Shown: positions 14,216 through 23,590 of the stretch, in pieces
Position numbering within the stretch: position 1 is the stretch's first letter
Layout of the letters: each line of letters begins with the position of its first letter
DNA from: an uncultured bacterium
Lineage (GTDB): Bacteria; Muiribacteriota; Ozemobacteria; Ozemobacterales; Ozemobacteraceae
NCBI GenBank assembly: GCA_937949615.1
Contig: CALEDQ010000027.1
Location: forward strand, 1 to 64,000
Direction of reading: 5' to 3'
DNA length: 64,000 bases
Translations under genes and position numbers: made by a program
The notes under the pieces: model-generated
Seen by the model: the letters and a program-made list of their open reading frames with translations, nothing else
Database searches by the model: none
What the model was told of the DNA's origin: nothing

Positions 14216-16204
14216 TCAGATTACCAGCGTGGGTTTCTGGCCTTTGATGTCTTCGATATAGCAGCGCAGCAGTTCGGCGACACTCCAGGCCTGAGCGAAA
14301 CAGCCACGCGGGCTGTGCGGCATGTTGCCGTCGAAAATTTCTGAAATGCTGCCGAGGCAGGCTTCGCGGTTCATGTGGCTGATGAACGGTTCGATCATCA
14401 GCGAGGCGCGCAGCTGCGATTCCATTGAGAAATTGTTGACCTTCAGATATGAACTGATGAACGGCCCGATGAGAAAGCCCCAGACCGTTCCCTGATGATA
14501 GGCGCCGTCACGCTTGACCCGGTCGCCGCCGTAGAAACCTTCGTAATGTTCGTCACTCGGGGCGAGGCTGCGCAGGCCGTAAGAAGTGTAAAGCTTCGCG
14601 AACACGGTATCGACGATTGCCTTTTCTTCGGCATGGTCGAGAACATTGAACGGCAGGAAAACCGCAAAGATCTGATTCGGTCTGAACGACAGGTCGGCGC
14701 TGCCATCGGTTTTAATATAGTCGAAGAGGCAGTTCTTGCGCTCGTTCCAGAAGGCTTTATGAAATGAAGCCCTGACCTTGCGTGCCAGCGCCGTGACTTC
14801 GCGTGAGTGCCCTTCGAATTTTTCCTGCAGGATTGCGTAGATCTTGAGCGCGTTATACCAGAGAGCATTGACCTCGACAGCCTTGCCGTTGCGCGGTGTT
14901 ACCACCCAGCCGTCGACTTTCGCGTCCATCCAGGTCAGCTGCACGTCAGGGGTGCCGGCGCTGATCAGACCGTCTTCCTGATCCATTCTTATCTCGTATC
15001 TGGTGCCGTTCTGAAAGGCTTCGATGATTGCCGTCATGCCGTCGAACAGATGCTCGCGCACGAACTCGTAGTCGTCAGTGTATTCGATGAATTTGTAGGC
15101 GGCGACAAAAAACCACAGCGAGGCGTCGACACTGTTGTATGACGCATCGTTGCCGTTGTCGGCAAAGCAGTTGGGCACCAGACCGTTCTGAATGGCGCCG
15201 GCAAAGGTGCGCAGAATCGACCTGGCGTCATCGAAACGGCCGGTGACCAGTGTCAGACCGGGCAGCGAGATCAGGCTGTCACGGCCCCAGTCAGAAAACC
15301 AGGGATAGCCGGCAATGATCGTGCGACTGCCGGTGCTCTGCCGGTCGACGATGAACTGGTCGGCGGCCAGCAGCAGCTGACGCAGCAGCGGGTCGGTCGA
15401 GTGCAGTGAACTGGCGATGTTTTCGAGGCGCTGCTCCTCGCGTTTGCGCAGATCCATCGGATTGAAGGAACTGATTGGCCGGTCTGAAAAAATAACCGAG
15501 GCCGAACCGTTGAACGGACTGACTTCAAGATAACCGCACGAAAAATCGTCTTCGAGCGCCGGCAAACCCCGCTCTTCTTCCATCTGCAGCATTATGTCCT
15601 TGTGCCAGCGGCAGTCTGCCATGAATTTGCCGCGGTCCCACCTGATATACAACTCGGGGGCATTGGTGAACGGCTGCACCTTCATCTGGCGCTCGAAAAC
15701 TTCGGCGCAGTCCTGCACACCGGCGTTCTCATACATGTTGCCGTGAAAGTCCCTGAAGAGAAAGTGCGGCCTGACGCGCAGTGACACCTTGCGGCTGTTG
15801 CCGAGCAGTTTGTAGGTGACGAGCGTGGTGTTCTGGCCATAAACCATGCTGATGGTTTTGATAAGCATGACGTCGCGGATCTGATAATACCAGGTTGGCA
15901 GCGGGTCGCGCTCGAAGCGTTCGAGATGCAGATAACCGGCCGGGTTTTTGATGTCTTCAGCGTGCACGCAGGTCGACAGCGAAAACTCGCTGCGGTCGAT
16001 GATCAAAGTTTCTTCGAGGCGCGATACCAGCACCAGTCTTTCAACCGGTGGCCGCTGCGCCGCCACGAGAATGCCATGATAACGCCGTGTATTGATGCAG
16101 GGAACCGTCGACCCGGCGAAGCCGCCGATGCCGTTGGTCAGCAACCATTCCTGCCGCGTCGCTCTCGCAATGTCTGACTGAATTTCGCGTCCGGTTCCGG
16201 TCAT
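14216..16204 (-). CDS. Glycogen debranching-type amylo-alpha-1,6-glucosidase
   Basis: A 662-residue cytoplasmic enzyme in two parts. The N-terminal bacterial GDE beta-domain (about 10-260) starts EWLLTNGIGGFAGST with a TRRYHGIL segment. The C-terminal (alpha/alpha)6 barrel has YPWFSDWGRDSLISLPGL, a DASLWF segment, HQGTVWGFLIGPF and a final EIFDGNMPHSPRGCFAQAWS block. These are the family marks of amylo-alpha-1,6-glucosidases that remove glycogen branches. The start at 16204 has AGGAG eight bases upstream; an in-frame start at 16267 would run over the promoter. It faces away from polA and reads toward the ATP synthase operon, which ends with an amylase-like gene. Confidence 0.88.
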   Translation of the reverse strand: MTGTGREIQSDIARATRQEWLLTNGIGGFAGSTVPCINTRRYHGILVAAQRPPVERLVLVSRLEETLIIDRSEFSLSTCVHAEDIKNPAGYLHLERFERDPLPTWYYQIRDVMLIKTISMVYGQNTTLVTYKLLGNSRKVSLRVRPHFLFRDFHGNMYENAGVQDCAEVFERQMKVQPFTNAPELYIRWDRGKFMADCRWHKDIMLQMEEERGLPALEDDFSCGYLEVSPFNGSASVIFSDRPISSFNPMDLRKREEQRLENIASSLHSTDPLLRQLLLAADQFIVDRQSTGSRTIIAGYPWFSDWGRDSLISLPGLTLVTGRFDDARSILRTFAGAIQNGLVPNCFADNGNDASYNSVDASLWFFVAAYKFIEYTDDYEFVREHLFDGMTAIIEAFQNGTRYEIRMDQEDGLISAGTPDVQLTWMDAKVDGWVVTPRNGKAVEVNALWYNALKIYAILQEKFEGHSREVTALARKVRASFHKAFWNERKNCLFDYIKTDGSADLSFRPNQIFAVFLPFNVLDHAEEKAIVDTVFAKLYTSYGLRSLAPSDEHYEGFYGGDRVKRDGAYHQGTVWGFLIGPFISSYLKVNNFSMESQLRASLMIEPFISHMNREACLGSISEIFDGNMPHSPRGCFAQAWSVAELLRCYIEDIKGQKPTLVI

Positions 16205-16240
16205 TGCCTGTCTCCTGATTTTTGATGCTATTGTGCGAAG

Positions 16241-16268
16241 TCTATACCACCCCGCCCGCAAAAGCAAA
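16241..16268 (-). promoter_or_regulatory. Promoter candidate for the debranching enzyme gene
   Basis: Reading the minus strand: TTTGCT (16268-16263), a 16-base spacer and TATAGA (16246-16241), about 36 bases before the ATG at 16204. It is back to back with the polA promoter candidate. Confidence 0.45.
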
Positions 16269-16275
16269 CTTGCGG

Positions 16276-16304
16276 TTTAAAACGCCCGCCGGGTGGTGTA
16301 TACT
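16276..16304 (+). promoter_or_regulatory. Promoter candidate for polA
   Basis: TTTAAA at 16276-16281, a 17-base spacer and TATACT at 16299-16304. GGAGGGG follows just before the ATG at 16332. The -10 position rules against using the in-frame ATG at 16308 as the start. Confidence 0.55.
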
Positions 16305-16331
16305 CAAATGATAAAACTGCCGGAGGGGTAC

Positions 16332-19172
16332 ATGCGACGCTGTCTGCTGATCGACGGAAACAACATCATTTTTCGCGCCTATTACGCTTTTCAGAATCAG
16401 AGACTGAAAACCAGCGACGGAGTGCAGACCGGGGCTCTGTATGGCTTTCTGCGCATGCTGCTCAAGATGCTGAAAGACCGCCAGCCAGATCTGATTGCCG
16501 TCGCGTTCGATACTTCGCGCAATACCTTCAGGCGCCGACTGTACCCGGAATACAAGGCAAAACGCAAACCGACCCCTGAAGATCTGCTGGCCCAGATTCC
16601 GCTGGCACACCAGGCGGTCGAGGCTCTCGGCGTCAAAATCATGACTCACGAAGATTACGAAGCCGACGACCTGATCGGCTCTGCTGCCAAAAGCCTGGCA
16701 AAAGAATACGAAGTCAACATCGTTACCGGTGACCGCGATCTGTTGCAGCTCATCGATGACCACATCACCGTCGAGCTGTGTCAGAAAGGCGTGACCGAAA
16801 TCCGCGAGATCACCCCCGATGAATTCGTCAAGGAATACGGCTTTCCACCCATGGGCATTATTGACCTCAAGGCCCTGATGGGCGATGCTTCAGATAATAT
16901 CCCCGGTGTCAAAGGCATCGGCGAAAAGAAAGGGCTCGCTCTGATTCAGCAGTTCGGCAGCATCGACCGTCTCTACCGCGAAATTGCTGCGGTCGACAAC
17001 GAAAAGATGCGCCAGAAACTCGTCGAAGAAGAATCAATGGCGCGTCTATCGCATGACCTGGCAACGATCAGAATCGATGTGCCGACTTTCGCACAGCCCG
17101 CCGATCTGCGCTGGCACCCCGATAACCTCAATTCAGACGCCTTCACCGGCTTTCTCGCCCGCTATGAATTCAATTCGCTGTATCGCGAATTTGCCGGCCG
17201 CGACCTGCACGCCCGCGCCCGGGCGGTTGCCACGACTGGAGCGCCTGCCCAGACTGCTTTGGGTGCAAGCCAAACACCAGTGCCCGTCGCCGGGCCGAGC
17301 ACCGGCGACCTGTTCGCTGCACCTGCAGCTCCAGCCTCTGTTACAGTCGTTGCCGAGACTGCCGGGCAACCGGTGCCCGGTGAAAAGCTAATTGTCAGTT
17401 CGCTGGCCGAGCTGCAGAAATTCTGGAGCGAAGTCGGCGAGGTGCTCTGTCTTGACATCGAAACCGACGGTTTCGACCCGATAAGCGACCGTATCGTCGG
17501 TATTTCGTTCGCCACCGGCAGCGAAAAAGCCGTGTATGTGCCGCTGCGCCACGCCTATCTCGGGCTTTCACCCGAAGATCAGATGAACCCTGAAGAATTT
17601 TTCGCGTTTCTGCGTGCTAACCTCAAAGGCCGCCGTATCGTCGGCCACAACCTCAAGTTCGATCTCGCCTTTCTTGCTGAAGAGGGTGTCAGCGCCGGTG
17701 GCGATCTCTTCGATACTCTGATTGCCGCCTATGTCATCGACCCGACCCGGTCGAATGCCCTGAAAAGCCTTGGGCGCAGTCTGCTCGGTTTTGATATGAC
17801 TGAATTCAACAAGGTTGCTGCCGGTGGCAGTTTTGCCGCCGTCGATCTGGCAGCGGCTCGCGATTATGGCTGCCAGGACGTTCTCGTGACCATGCACCTT
17901 TACCCGCTGCTGCAGAAAGAGCTGTCCGATAAAAAGCTGCTCCAACTTTTCACTGAGCTCGAAATGCCTCTAGTTTCAATTCTGCAGGGCATGGAGCGGT
18001 TTGGTATCGGCCTCAATGAACGCTACCTGACTGAGCTCAGTCGCGATCTCACCGACCATGCCGCCGAGCTTGAAGCCACCATTCACGGCTATGCCAACCG
18101 GGTGTTCAACGTCAATTCGACGCAGCAGCTGCAGGAGGTTCTCTTTAAAGACCTCGGCCTCAATCCTCCAAAAAAGACCAAAACCGGCTATTCGACCGAC
18201 AGCGAAGTGCTGCGGCTGCTGGCGCCAATGCACCCGATCTGCGGCACCCTGCTCGAATACCGTGAACTGGCGAAAATGAAATCGACCTATGCCGAATCGC
18301 TGACGACTCTGGTTAACCGTAAAACCGGCCTGATTCATGCCAGTTTCAATCAGGCGGTCACCGCCACCGGCCGCCTTTCGAGCTCGAACCCGAATATGCA
18401 GAATATTCCGATCAAGACTGAGCTTGGGCGCAAGATCAGACGGGCCTTTGTGCCGCCCCGCCAGGGTGATCTGTTCGTGTCGATCGACTATTCACAGATC
18501 GAGCTGCGTCTGCTGGCGCATTTTTCGCAAGATCCGGGTCTCGTCGAAGCCTATCAGAAGGGGGTCGATATTCATGCCATCAGTGCCGGCCGCATTTTTC
18601 ACAAAGAGCCCGCCGAGGTCACTTCGGCCGAGCGCACCGTCGGTAAAACCGTTAATTTCGGTATTCTCTACGGCATCTCGGCGCATGGACTCGCCGAAGA
18701 CCTTGCGATCAGCCGGCCGCAGGCAAAAGAATACATCGACGCTTTCTATAACGGCTTCGCGCATGTCAATGAGTTCTTCGAACAGGTGCTGGCAGAGGCC
18801 CGGCAGAGCGGTGAGATCGAAACCCTGCTTGGCCGTGTCAGACATCTGCCCGACATCAATTCAGGCAAGTTTCAGCTGCGCAGTGGTGCCGAGCGAATTG
18901 CCAAGAATACCCGGCTGCAGGGTTCAGCTGCCGATCTCGTCAAGAAAGCGATGATCGAAACCTCGCGCTGGCTGTGCGACAATGGTTTTCAGTCGCGGCT
19001 GATTCTGCAGATTCACGATGAACTGGTCTATTCGGTGCCTGAAAATGAGCTGCAACAGGTCGCCCCCGAACTGAAGCGCATCATGGAAACCTGTGTGGCG
19101 CTCAACGTGCCGTTGGTCTGCGATGTGTCGTATGGTCCGAATCTCGCCGATCTGAAAGATTACCCCGCATGA
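16332..19172 (+). CDS. polA: DNA polymerase I
   Basis: A 946-residue three-domain polymerase. Residues 1-290 are the 5' nuclease (LIDGNNIIFRAYYA, GDRDLLQL, GDASDNIPGVKGIG). An Ala/Pro-rich linker covers about 295-350. The 3'-5' exonuclease domain keeps its acidic sites: DIETDG near 374, the NLKFD segment near 440 and YGCQD near 510, so proofreading is probably active, unlike in many Gram-positive and some other PolA proteins. The polymerase domain has DYSQIELRLLAHFS near 718 and the HDELVYSV motif near 895. It repairs gaps and removes RNA primers. Start chosen by the GGAGGGG site. The stop overlaps the next gene (ATGA). Confidence 0.97.
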   Translation: MRRCLLIDGNNIIFRAYYAFQNQRLKTSDGVQTGALYGFLRMLLKMLKDRQPDLIAVAFDTSRNTFRRRLYPEYKAKRKPTPEDLLAQIPLAHQAVEALGVKIMTHEDYEADDLIGSAAKSLAKEYEVNIVTGDRDLLQLIDDHITVELCQKGVTEIREITPDEFVKEYGFPPMGIIDLKALMGDASDNIPGVKGIGEKKGLALIQQFGSIDRLYREIAAVDNEKMRQKLVEEESMARLSHDLATIRIDVPTFAQPADLRWHPDNLNSDAFTGFLARYEFNSLYREFAGRDLHARARAVATTGAPAQTALGASQTPVPVAGPSTGDLFAAPAAPASVTVVAETAGQPVPGEKLIVSSLAELQKFWSEVGEVLCLDIETDGFDPISDRIVGISFATGSEKAVYVPLRHAYLGLSPEDQMNPEEFFAFLRANLKGRRIVGHNLKFDLAFLAEEGVSAGGDLFDTLIAAYVIDPTRSNALKSLGRSLLGFDMTEFNKVAAGGSFAAVDLAAARDYGCQDVLVTMHLYPLLQKELSDKKLLQLFTELEMPLVSILQGMERFGIGLNERYLTELSRDLTDHAAELEATIHGYANRVFNVNSTQQLQEVLFKDLGLNPPKKTKTGYSTDSEVLRLLAPMHPICGTLLEYRELAKMKSTYAESLTTLVNRKTGLIHASFNQAVTATGRLSSSNPNMQNIPIKTELGRKIRRAFVPPRQGDLFVSIDYSQIELRLLAHFSQDPGLVEAYQKGVDIHAISAGRIFHKEPAEVTSAERTVGKTVNFGILYGISAHGLAEDLAISRPQAKEYIDAFYNGFAHVNEFFEQVLAEARQSGEIETLLGRVRHLPDINSGKFQLRSGAERIAKNTRLQGSAADLVKKAMIETSRWLCDNGFQSRLILQIHDELVYSVPENELQQVAPELKRIMETCVALNVPLVCDVSYGPNLADLKDYPA

Positions 19173-20044
19173 AAAAACCAGCTTTACTGCTTCTGCACGG
19201 AATCTGCAACAATGCGAACCTTTTCGCGGTTCCATCTGGTCTGGGTCTGCATCTGAGTGAATATTTCACCATTTACCCGGTCAGTTACCCGATCGAGGCA
19301 CATCGCAACCAGCCCTGGGATTTCGATTTTCACCTGCAGCATGATCTGCCGGTGATCTGGCAGCAGATTTGCCGCGAGGCCGGCGAAAAACCTTTCGTTC
19401 TTGGCTACAGCATGGGCGGCATGCTGGCGATGGCCGCGCAGGCTACGGGTGTTGTCGACGCGCCGGCGATCATCACGGCCGGTTCGCCGTTCACCTTCGG
19501 GATGATTCCGCTTTACCCGCCGCTGATGCGCACCTGGGTGCGCATTTCGGCGCTCACCGGTTACCGCACCGTGCCGATTCGTCTGCTCGGTCGCATTCTC
19601 TGCGCTATGATGGCCGCGACCGCACCCGGCCGGGCCGCGGTCGATATCAATCTGTTTCGCAACCTGATCAAGACCGCCTGCGTCAATGTGCCGGTCGAAA
19701 CTTTTCTGCAGGCTCTGACCTGGGCCAAAACCCGCAAATTTTCCGACCGCACCGGTCAGAATGATTATCTGCAGCTGTTTCCATCGATCATGACACCAAT
19801 CTGCCTGATTTACGGCAGCAGCGATCGCATCGCCCCGGCGCACACAGTCGAAGCCGGCTACCATGCCGCCAGTTCAAAAAATAAAGCATTGATCGGCATT
19901 CAGGGCGGCACCCACATGAACATGACCGTCGGCGACAACGCCCGCAAAATTGCGGCGATTGCCAACGCCTGGTGCAACCGCGACGAAGACTCGGTCGAGG
20001 CTGACCTGCGTCAGCACGCCACCCTCGCCTGCCTTGAGCCTTAG
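19169..20044 (+). CDS. Alpha/beta hydrolase
   Basis: A 291-residue alpha/beta-hydrolase fold protein. It has an HGICNN oxyanion-type segment near residue 10, nucleophile elbow GYSMGG with Ser near 88, acid in YGSSDR near 218 and His in GGTHMN near 249, so the catalytic triad is complete. No signal peptide or membrane segment is visible. The substrate is unknown; esterases, lipases and acyl-hydrolases all share this pattern. It is translationally coupled to polA by a four-base overlap, an unusual pairing without an obvious functional reason. Its 3' end overlaps that of ribF by four bases in convergent orientation. Confidence 0.82.
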   Translation: MKKPALLLLHGICNNANLFAVPSGLGLHLSEYFTIYPVSYPIEAHRNQPWDFDFHLQHDLPVIWQQICREAGEKPFVLGYSMGGMLAMAAQATGVVDAPAIITAGSPFTFGMIPLYPPLMRTWVRISALTGYRTVPIRLLGRILCAMMAATAPGRAAVDINLFRNLIKTACVNVPVETFLQALTWAKTRKFSDRTGQNDYLQLFPSIMTPICLIYGSSDRIAPAHTVEAGYHAASSKNKALIGIQGGTHMNMTVGDNARKIAAIANAWCNRDEDSVEADLRQHATLACLEP

Positions 20045-20964
20045 GGGATTATATTCTGCAGGGCGGCGAGGTCGCGGTGGATCTGGTCGACGAGCGCCTG
20101 CATGTCAGGAAAACGCTTTTCGGCCCTGATTCTCTGCACGAATCTGATTCTGATGGTTCGGTGATAGAGGTCGCCGGTAAAATTCAGCAGATGCGCTTCG
20201 AGCAGATGGTTGCTGCGATCGAAGGTCGGCCTGACACCGATGTTGACGATGGCCGGGTATGAGCCTTCGGGGGTGTCGGCATGACAGGCATATACCCCGT
20301 TCGGCGGCAGAATTTTCTGGCTTGCTTCGAGCTGCAGATTGGCAGTCGGAAAACCCATGACACGGCCCCGGTGGTCACCATGCACGACTTCGCCCGAAAA
20401 ACTCGCTTCGCGGCCGAGAAAGCGGTTTGCCCGCGCAAAATCACCGGCGGCGACCGCTTCACGGATAATCGACGATGAGACGACTTCGTCGTCGACTCTG
20501 ACCGGGTCGATGACCTGACTGGCGCGGCCACTGGCGGTAAGCAGACTGGCGAGCATGTCGGCGGTGCCGGCCCGGCGGGCGCCGAAGCAAAAATTAAAGC
20601 CGACGAAGGTCACTTCAGCCTGCAGGCGGTTGATGAGAATGTCTTTAACGAATTCTTCGTGCCCGACGGCGGCGAAGGTTTCGTCGAAAGGTCTGAAAAC
20701 GACGTAATCGACCCCGGTAGCGAGCAGCAGGCTGAATTTTTCTTCGGGGGTCGTCAGGTAGCCCTTGAAAATCTCGGGTGACAGGAACTTGCGGGGTGAA
20801 TGGTCGAAGGTGAAAATTACTGCCGGCAGCCCACGTTCACGGGCGCAGCCGATGATGTCGGCGATCAGTTTGCGATGGCCGAGATGCACGCCATCGAAGG
20901 TGCCGATGCCAAGTATGCATGGCCCGATACCGGGGTCTCCCTGCAGCAGGTTCTTAAGCTTCAT
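20041..20964 (-). CDS. ribF: Bifunctional riboflavin kinase/FAD synthetase
   Basis: A 307-residue enzyme that converts riboflavin to FMN and then FAD. The N-terminal nucleotidyltransferase domain has GTFDGVHLGHRKLI (about 22-35) and the IREAVAAGDF region near 170. The C-terminal flavokinase domain has GRVMGFPTANL and NIGVRPTF, the family marks. Last gene of the rimP-nusA-infB operon; it overlaps truB by 11 bases. The usual next genes rpsO and pnp are not here, since a convergent hydrolase gene follows. Confidence 0.96.
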   Translation of the reverse strand: MKLKNLLQGDPGIGPCILGIGTFDGVHLGHRKLIADIIGCARERGLPAVIFTFDHSPRKFLSPEIFKGYLTTPEEKFSLLLATGVDYVVFRPFDETFAAVGHEEFVKDILINRLQAEVTFVGFNFCFGARRAGTADMLASLLTASGRASQVIDPVRVDDEVVSSSIIREAVAAGDFARANRFLGREASFSGEVVHGDHRGRVMGFPTANLQLEASQKILPPNGVYACHADTPEGSYPAIVNIGVRPTFDRSNHLLEAHLLNFTGDLYHRTIRIRFVQRIRAEKRFPDMQALVDQIHRDLAALQNIIP

Positions 20965-21907
20965 TTTCCGCGAAAACCCTCACCGGGTAGAGCTTCAGGC
21001 CGTCTTTTCGTGCTTCGCCGCCTTCTTTACGGGTTTCGTAAATAGCGATGAGTCGGCCATCTGGCCCGAGAATCTGAAATTTGTCGGCAGCTTCAGGGCT
21101 GTCGGCGGCGATGCTGATTATATCACGCCGGCCAATTGCCTGACCATTTTTGATGCGCGCCTTGCCGTCGGCACTGACCTTGAGTTTCGGAAATGGCAGA
21201 ATATCGGTGAACGGCACGAATGAGGCGGTTTCAGTGAATGGCACCCCTTTTTCGATTTTCCAGAACGGGTAGGACTGGGTGAATGCCCACTGACCGACGC
21301 GTTCGCGCAGCAGATATGAAAGGTGCCCGCCGCAGCCGAGTTTCTGCCCGAGATCATGGGCGATCGAGCGCACGTAGGTGCCGCGCGAGCAATGCACGCG
21401 CAATACCAGATGCCGGCCGCTGTCGTTACTGTAATCTGCCACCAGTCTGATCGAGGTAACATGTACCGGCCGGCTTGCCAGTTTAACCTCTTCGCCGGCG
21501 CGGGCCATGGCGTAGGCGCGTTTGCCGCCAACCTTGATTGCCGAGTAGGCAGGCGGGGCCTGGTCATAGTTACCGACCAGGCTGCGCAGGGCAGCCATCA
21601 GCTGATCGCTGCTGAAGTCGATCGGGCCTTCATGCCGGCTGACGATATTGCCGGTGGCATCATAACTGTCGGTGGTGGCGCCGAGAGTGACACGCATCAG
21701 ATAAGTTTTGTCGAGGTGTTCGGCCGGAATGAAATTGAGCAGTTTCAACGCCCGCCCGGTAAAAACCAGCAGCACGCCCTGGGCCATCGGGTCGAGGGTG
21801 CCGGCGTGCCCGCAGTTTTTTATTTTATAAACCCGGCGCAGACGAGCGATGACATCGTGTGAAGAACAGCCGCGCGGCTTGCAGACAACAAGGCAGCCAT
21901 CAGGCAT
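20954..21907 (-). CDS. truB: tRNA pseudouridine(55) synthase
   Basis: A 317-residue enzyme making pseudouridine 55 in the T loop of tRNAs. It has the catalytic motif GHAGTLDPMAQGVL with catalytic Asp39, the KxYxxxVxLG-like segment (DKTYLMRVTLGATT), the RAYxxAR segment and a C-terminal PUA-like region. GGAG precedes the ATG. Between nrnA and ribF, it keeps the classic rbfA-truB-ribF order. Confidence 0.96.
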   Translation of the reverse strand: MPDGCLVVCKPRGCSSHDVIARLRRVYKIKNCGHAGTLDPMAQGVLLVFTGRALKLLNFIPAEHLDKTYLMRVTLGATTDSYDATGNIVSRHEGPIDFSSDQLMAALRSLVGNYDQAPPAYSAIKVGGKRAYAMARAGEEVKLASRPVHVTSIRLVADYSNDSGRHLVLRVHCSRGTYVRSIAHDLGQKLGCGGHLSYLLRERVGQWAFTQSYPFWKIEKGVPFTETASFVPFTDILPFPKLKVSADGKARIKNGQAIGRRDIISIAADSPEAADKFQILGPDGRLIAIYETRKEGGEARKDGLKLYPVRVFAENEA

Positions 21908-22913
21908 TGCAGTTGTCTCCTGTCGGCAGGGCTTCTGCCACCGCTGCTACCACCGTCTGCATCACATCTTCAAGCTTGCCGTCGATCTGGGCGCCGGCAG
22001 CATTGCGATGCCCACCACCGTTGAACCGGCGGCTGACTTCCATGACGTCGATTTTGCCGGTTGATCTGAAGCTGATCTTGACCTTGCCGCCTTCGACTTC
22101 CTTGAAGAGAATGGCAGCTTCGATACCCTTGATGCAGCTGAGATTGCGGATGGCACCGTCGGCGTCGACTTCGGTCGCACCGATGCGGGTAAAATCGTCG
22201 AGCGCCAGCCAGCTGGCGACGACCTTGCCGTCGTTGAAGCTGCGGGTGCGGGCCATTACCGTGCCGTGAATGACGACGCGATGGTAATTGGTATTTTCGT
22301 AGACCAGCTTGTAGATATCGTCAACGACGAGATCGCTGCCGATCAGCTGGGCGGCGATTTCGTGTGAGCGCGGCGTCGAATTGTTGAAGCGGAAATTGCC
22401 GGTGTCGGTCATGATCCCTACATAAAGGGCTTCACGGCATTCGCGGTTGAGCTCGACACCGGTGCGCTCGAGAATGTTATAAAGAATCTCGCAGGTCGAA
22501 GATGCCTTCTCTTCGAGCAGATTGATGCTGCCCAGGCCGATGACCCCGATGTGGTGGTCGAGATGCACGGTGGTGGTGGCGCGTTTGAAGAATTCGACGC
22601 GCTCGCCCATCCGGCGGGCTTCGGTGGTTTCCATCAGAAACGCGAGATCGAATTCGACATCTTCTGGCAGGTAATTCTGGCAGACTTCGGCACCACGCAG
22701 CCACGAAATCTGTTCGGGCAGCGGATCGAAGTTCAAGACGATGCAGTTCTTGCCGGCAGCACGGCACCAGTGGTAGAGCGCCAGCTGTGAGCCAAGCGCG
22801 TCACCGTCGGAATAGGGGTGGGCGATGCAGAAAATGTTCCTGGCCTTGTCGAGCTTTTCACAAATCAGGTCTATCTGCCGGTCGTAATCTGGGCTTGGCC
22901 ATGAAACATTCAT
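21900..22913 (-). CDS. nrnA: NrnA-type DHH phosphoesterase (oligoribonuclease/pAp phosphatase)
   Basis: A 337-residue DHH/DHHA1 protein. Motif I is HPYSDGDALGS (32-42), then motif III contains LDHHIGVIG, with TDTGNFRF in between and the C-terminal DHHA1 glycine loop FNGGGHRNAAGA. NrnA degrades nano-RNAs and removes phosphate from pAp. The position between rbfA and truB is a conserved one. A paralogue lies at 40965-41981. AAGGA lies upstream of the ATG. Confidence 0.92.
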   Translation of the reverse strand: MNVSWPSPDYDRQIDLICEKLDKARNIFCIAHPYSDGDALGSQLALYHWCRAAGKNCIVLNFDPLPEQISWLRGAEVCQNYLPEDVEFDLAFLMETTEARRMGERVEFFKRATTTVHLDHHIGVIGLGSINLLEEKASSTCEILYNILERTGVELNRECREALYVGIMTDTGNFRFNNSTPRSHEIAAQLIGSDLVVDDIYKLVYENTNYHRVVIHGTVMARTRSFNDGKVVASWLALDDFTRIGATEVDADGAIRNLSCIKGIEAAILFKEVEGGKVKISFRSTGKIDVMEVSRRFNGGGHRNAAGAQIDGKLEDVMQTVVAAVAEALPTGDNCNA

Positions 22914-22931
22914 CGGGTGTGTCCTTATGCT

Positions 22932-23285
22932 TTAATCTGAGGGTTTGATGTTGCGCAGCAGTTCGAGAAGCCGGTCGCCCTGCTGTATCGACGGGTCGTA
23001 GAAGAAGGCGAGCTCAGGCACCACCCGCAGTTCGACCGTCTTTTTCAGCTCGCGGCGCAGAAATGCCTTGGCTGAATCGAGCCCGTTCTGCACGTCTTCC
23101 TGCTTGATCTCGCCCTTTTCGTTGAGAAAGCTGTAGAGAACCCTGGCGAGGTGAAAGTCGGGGCTGATGTCGACGTTAACGATGTGAACGCCTCTGACGC
23201 GCGGATCCTGGACCCGCCGCTGAATCAGCTCGGAAAGCTCGCGCATGATCAGTGAATTGACCCGTTCCTGTCTTCTTGTTGTCAT
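22932..23285 (-). CDS. rbfA: Ribosome-binding factor A
   Basis: A 117-residue KH-fold protein that matures the 30S subunit. It shows the N-terminal RxERVNSLIMRELSELI helix, DPRVRGVHIVNVDISPDF and the FFYDPSIQQGDR ending. The ATG at 23285 overlaps the ylxP stop as ATGA and gives the standard start; a TTG four codons earlier has no support. Confidence 0.94.
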   Translation of the reverse strand: MTTRRQERVNSLIMRELSELIQRRVQDPRVRGVHIVNVDISPDFHLARVLYSFLNEKGEIKQEDVQNGLDSAKAFLRRELKKTVELRVVPELAFFYDPSIQQGDRLLELLRNIKPSD

Positions 23286-23563
23286 ACGTAATCCCAATAG
23301 GTGTCGACGATTTCCACTGAGCTGTGGTCAGCGAGAATTTCGTCTATTTTCTGCGCCATCTGTTCGAGAAGGCGGCGGTCGTTGGCCACTATCGCCACCC
23401 CGACCGTACCGCGCTGCCAGAGGTCATTATTGGCAACTTCGGCGATCGAGGCGTTGAATTTGGCTCTGACCCGGTCGATCAGGCTTCTGAGGATGTGGCG
23501 CTTTTCCTTGAGGCTGTGAACCTCAGGGAAATGCATTTCGAAGGTGCCGATTGCCACGACCAT
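23282..23563 (-). CDS. ylxP: YlxP-like protein (DUF503)
   Basis: A 93-residue DUF503 protein with the typical SLKEKRHILRSLIDRVRAKFN helix and NASIAEV motif. In B. subtilis YlxP has a role in 30S maturation close to RbfA; transferring that to this protein is inference. It lies between infB and rbfA, as in many Gram-positive operons. Confidence 0.9.
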   Translation of the reverse strand: MVVAIGTFEMHFPEVHSLKEKRHILRSLIDRVRAKFNASIAEVANNDLWQRGTVGVAIVANDRRLLEQMAQKIDEILADHSSVEIVDTYWDYV

Positions 23564-23590
23564 CTGCGTTTAATGCCGCCTGCCGCTATC

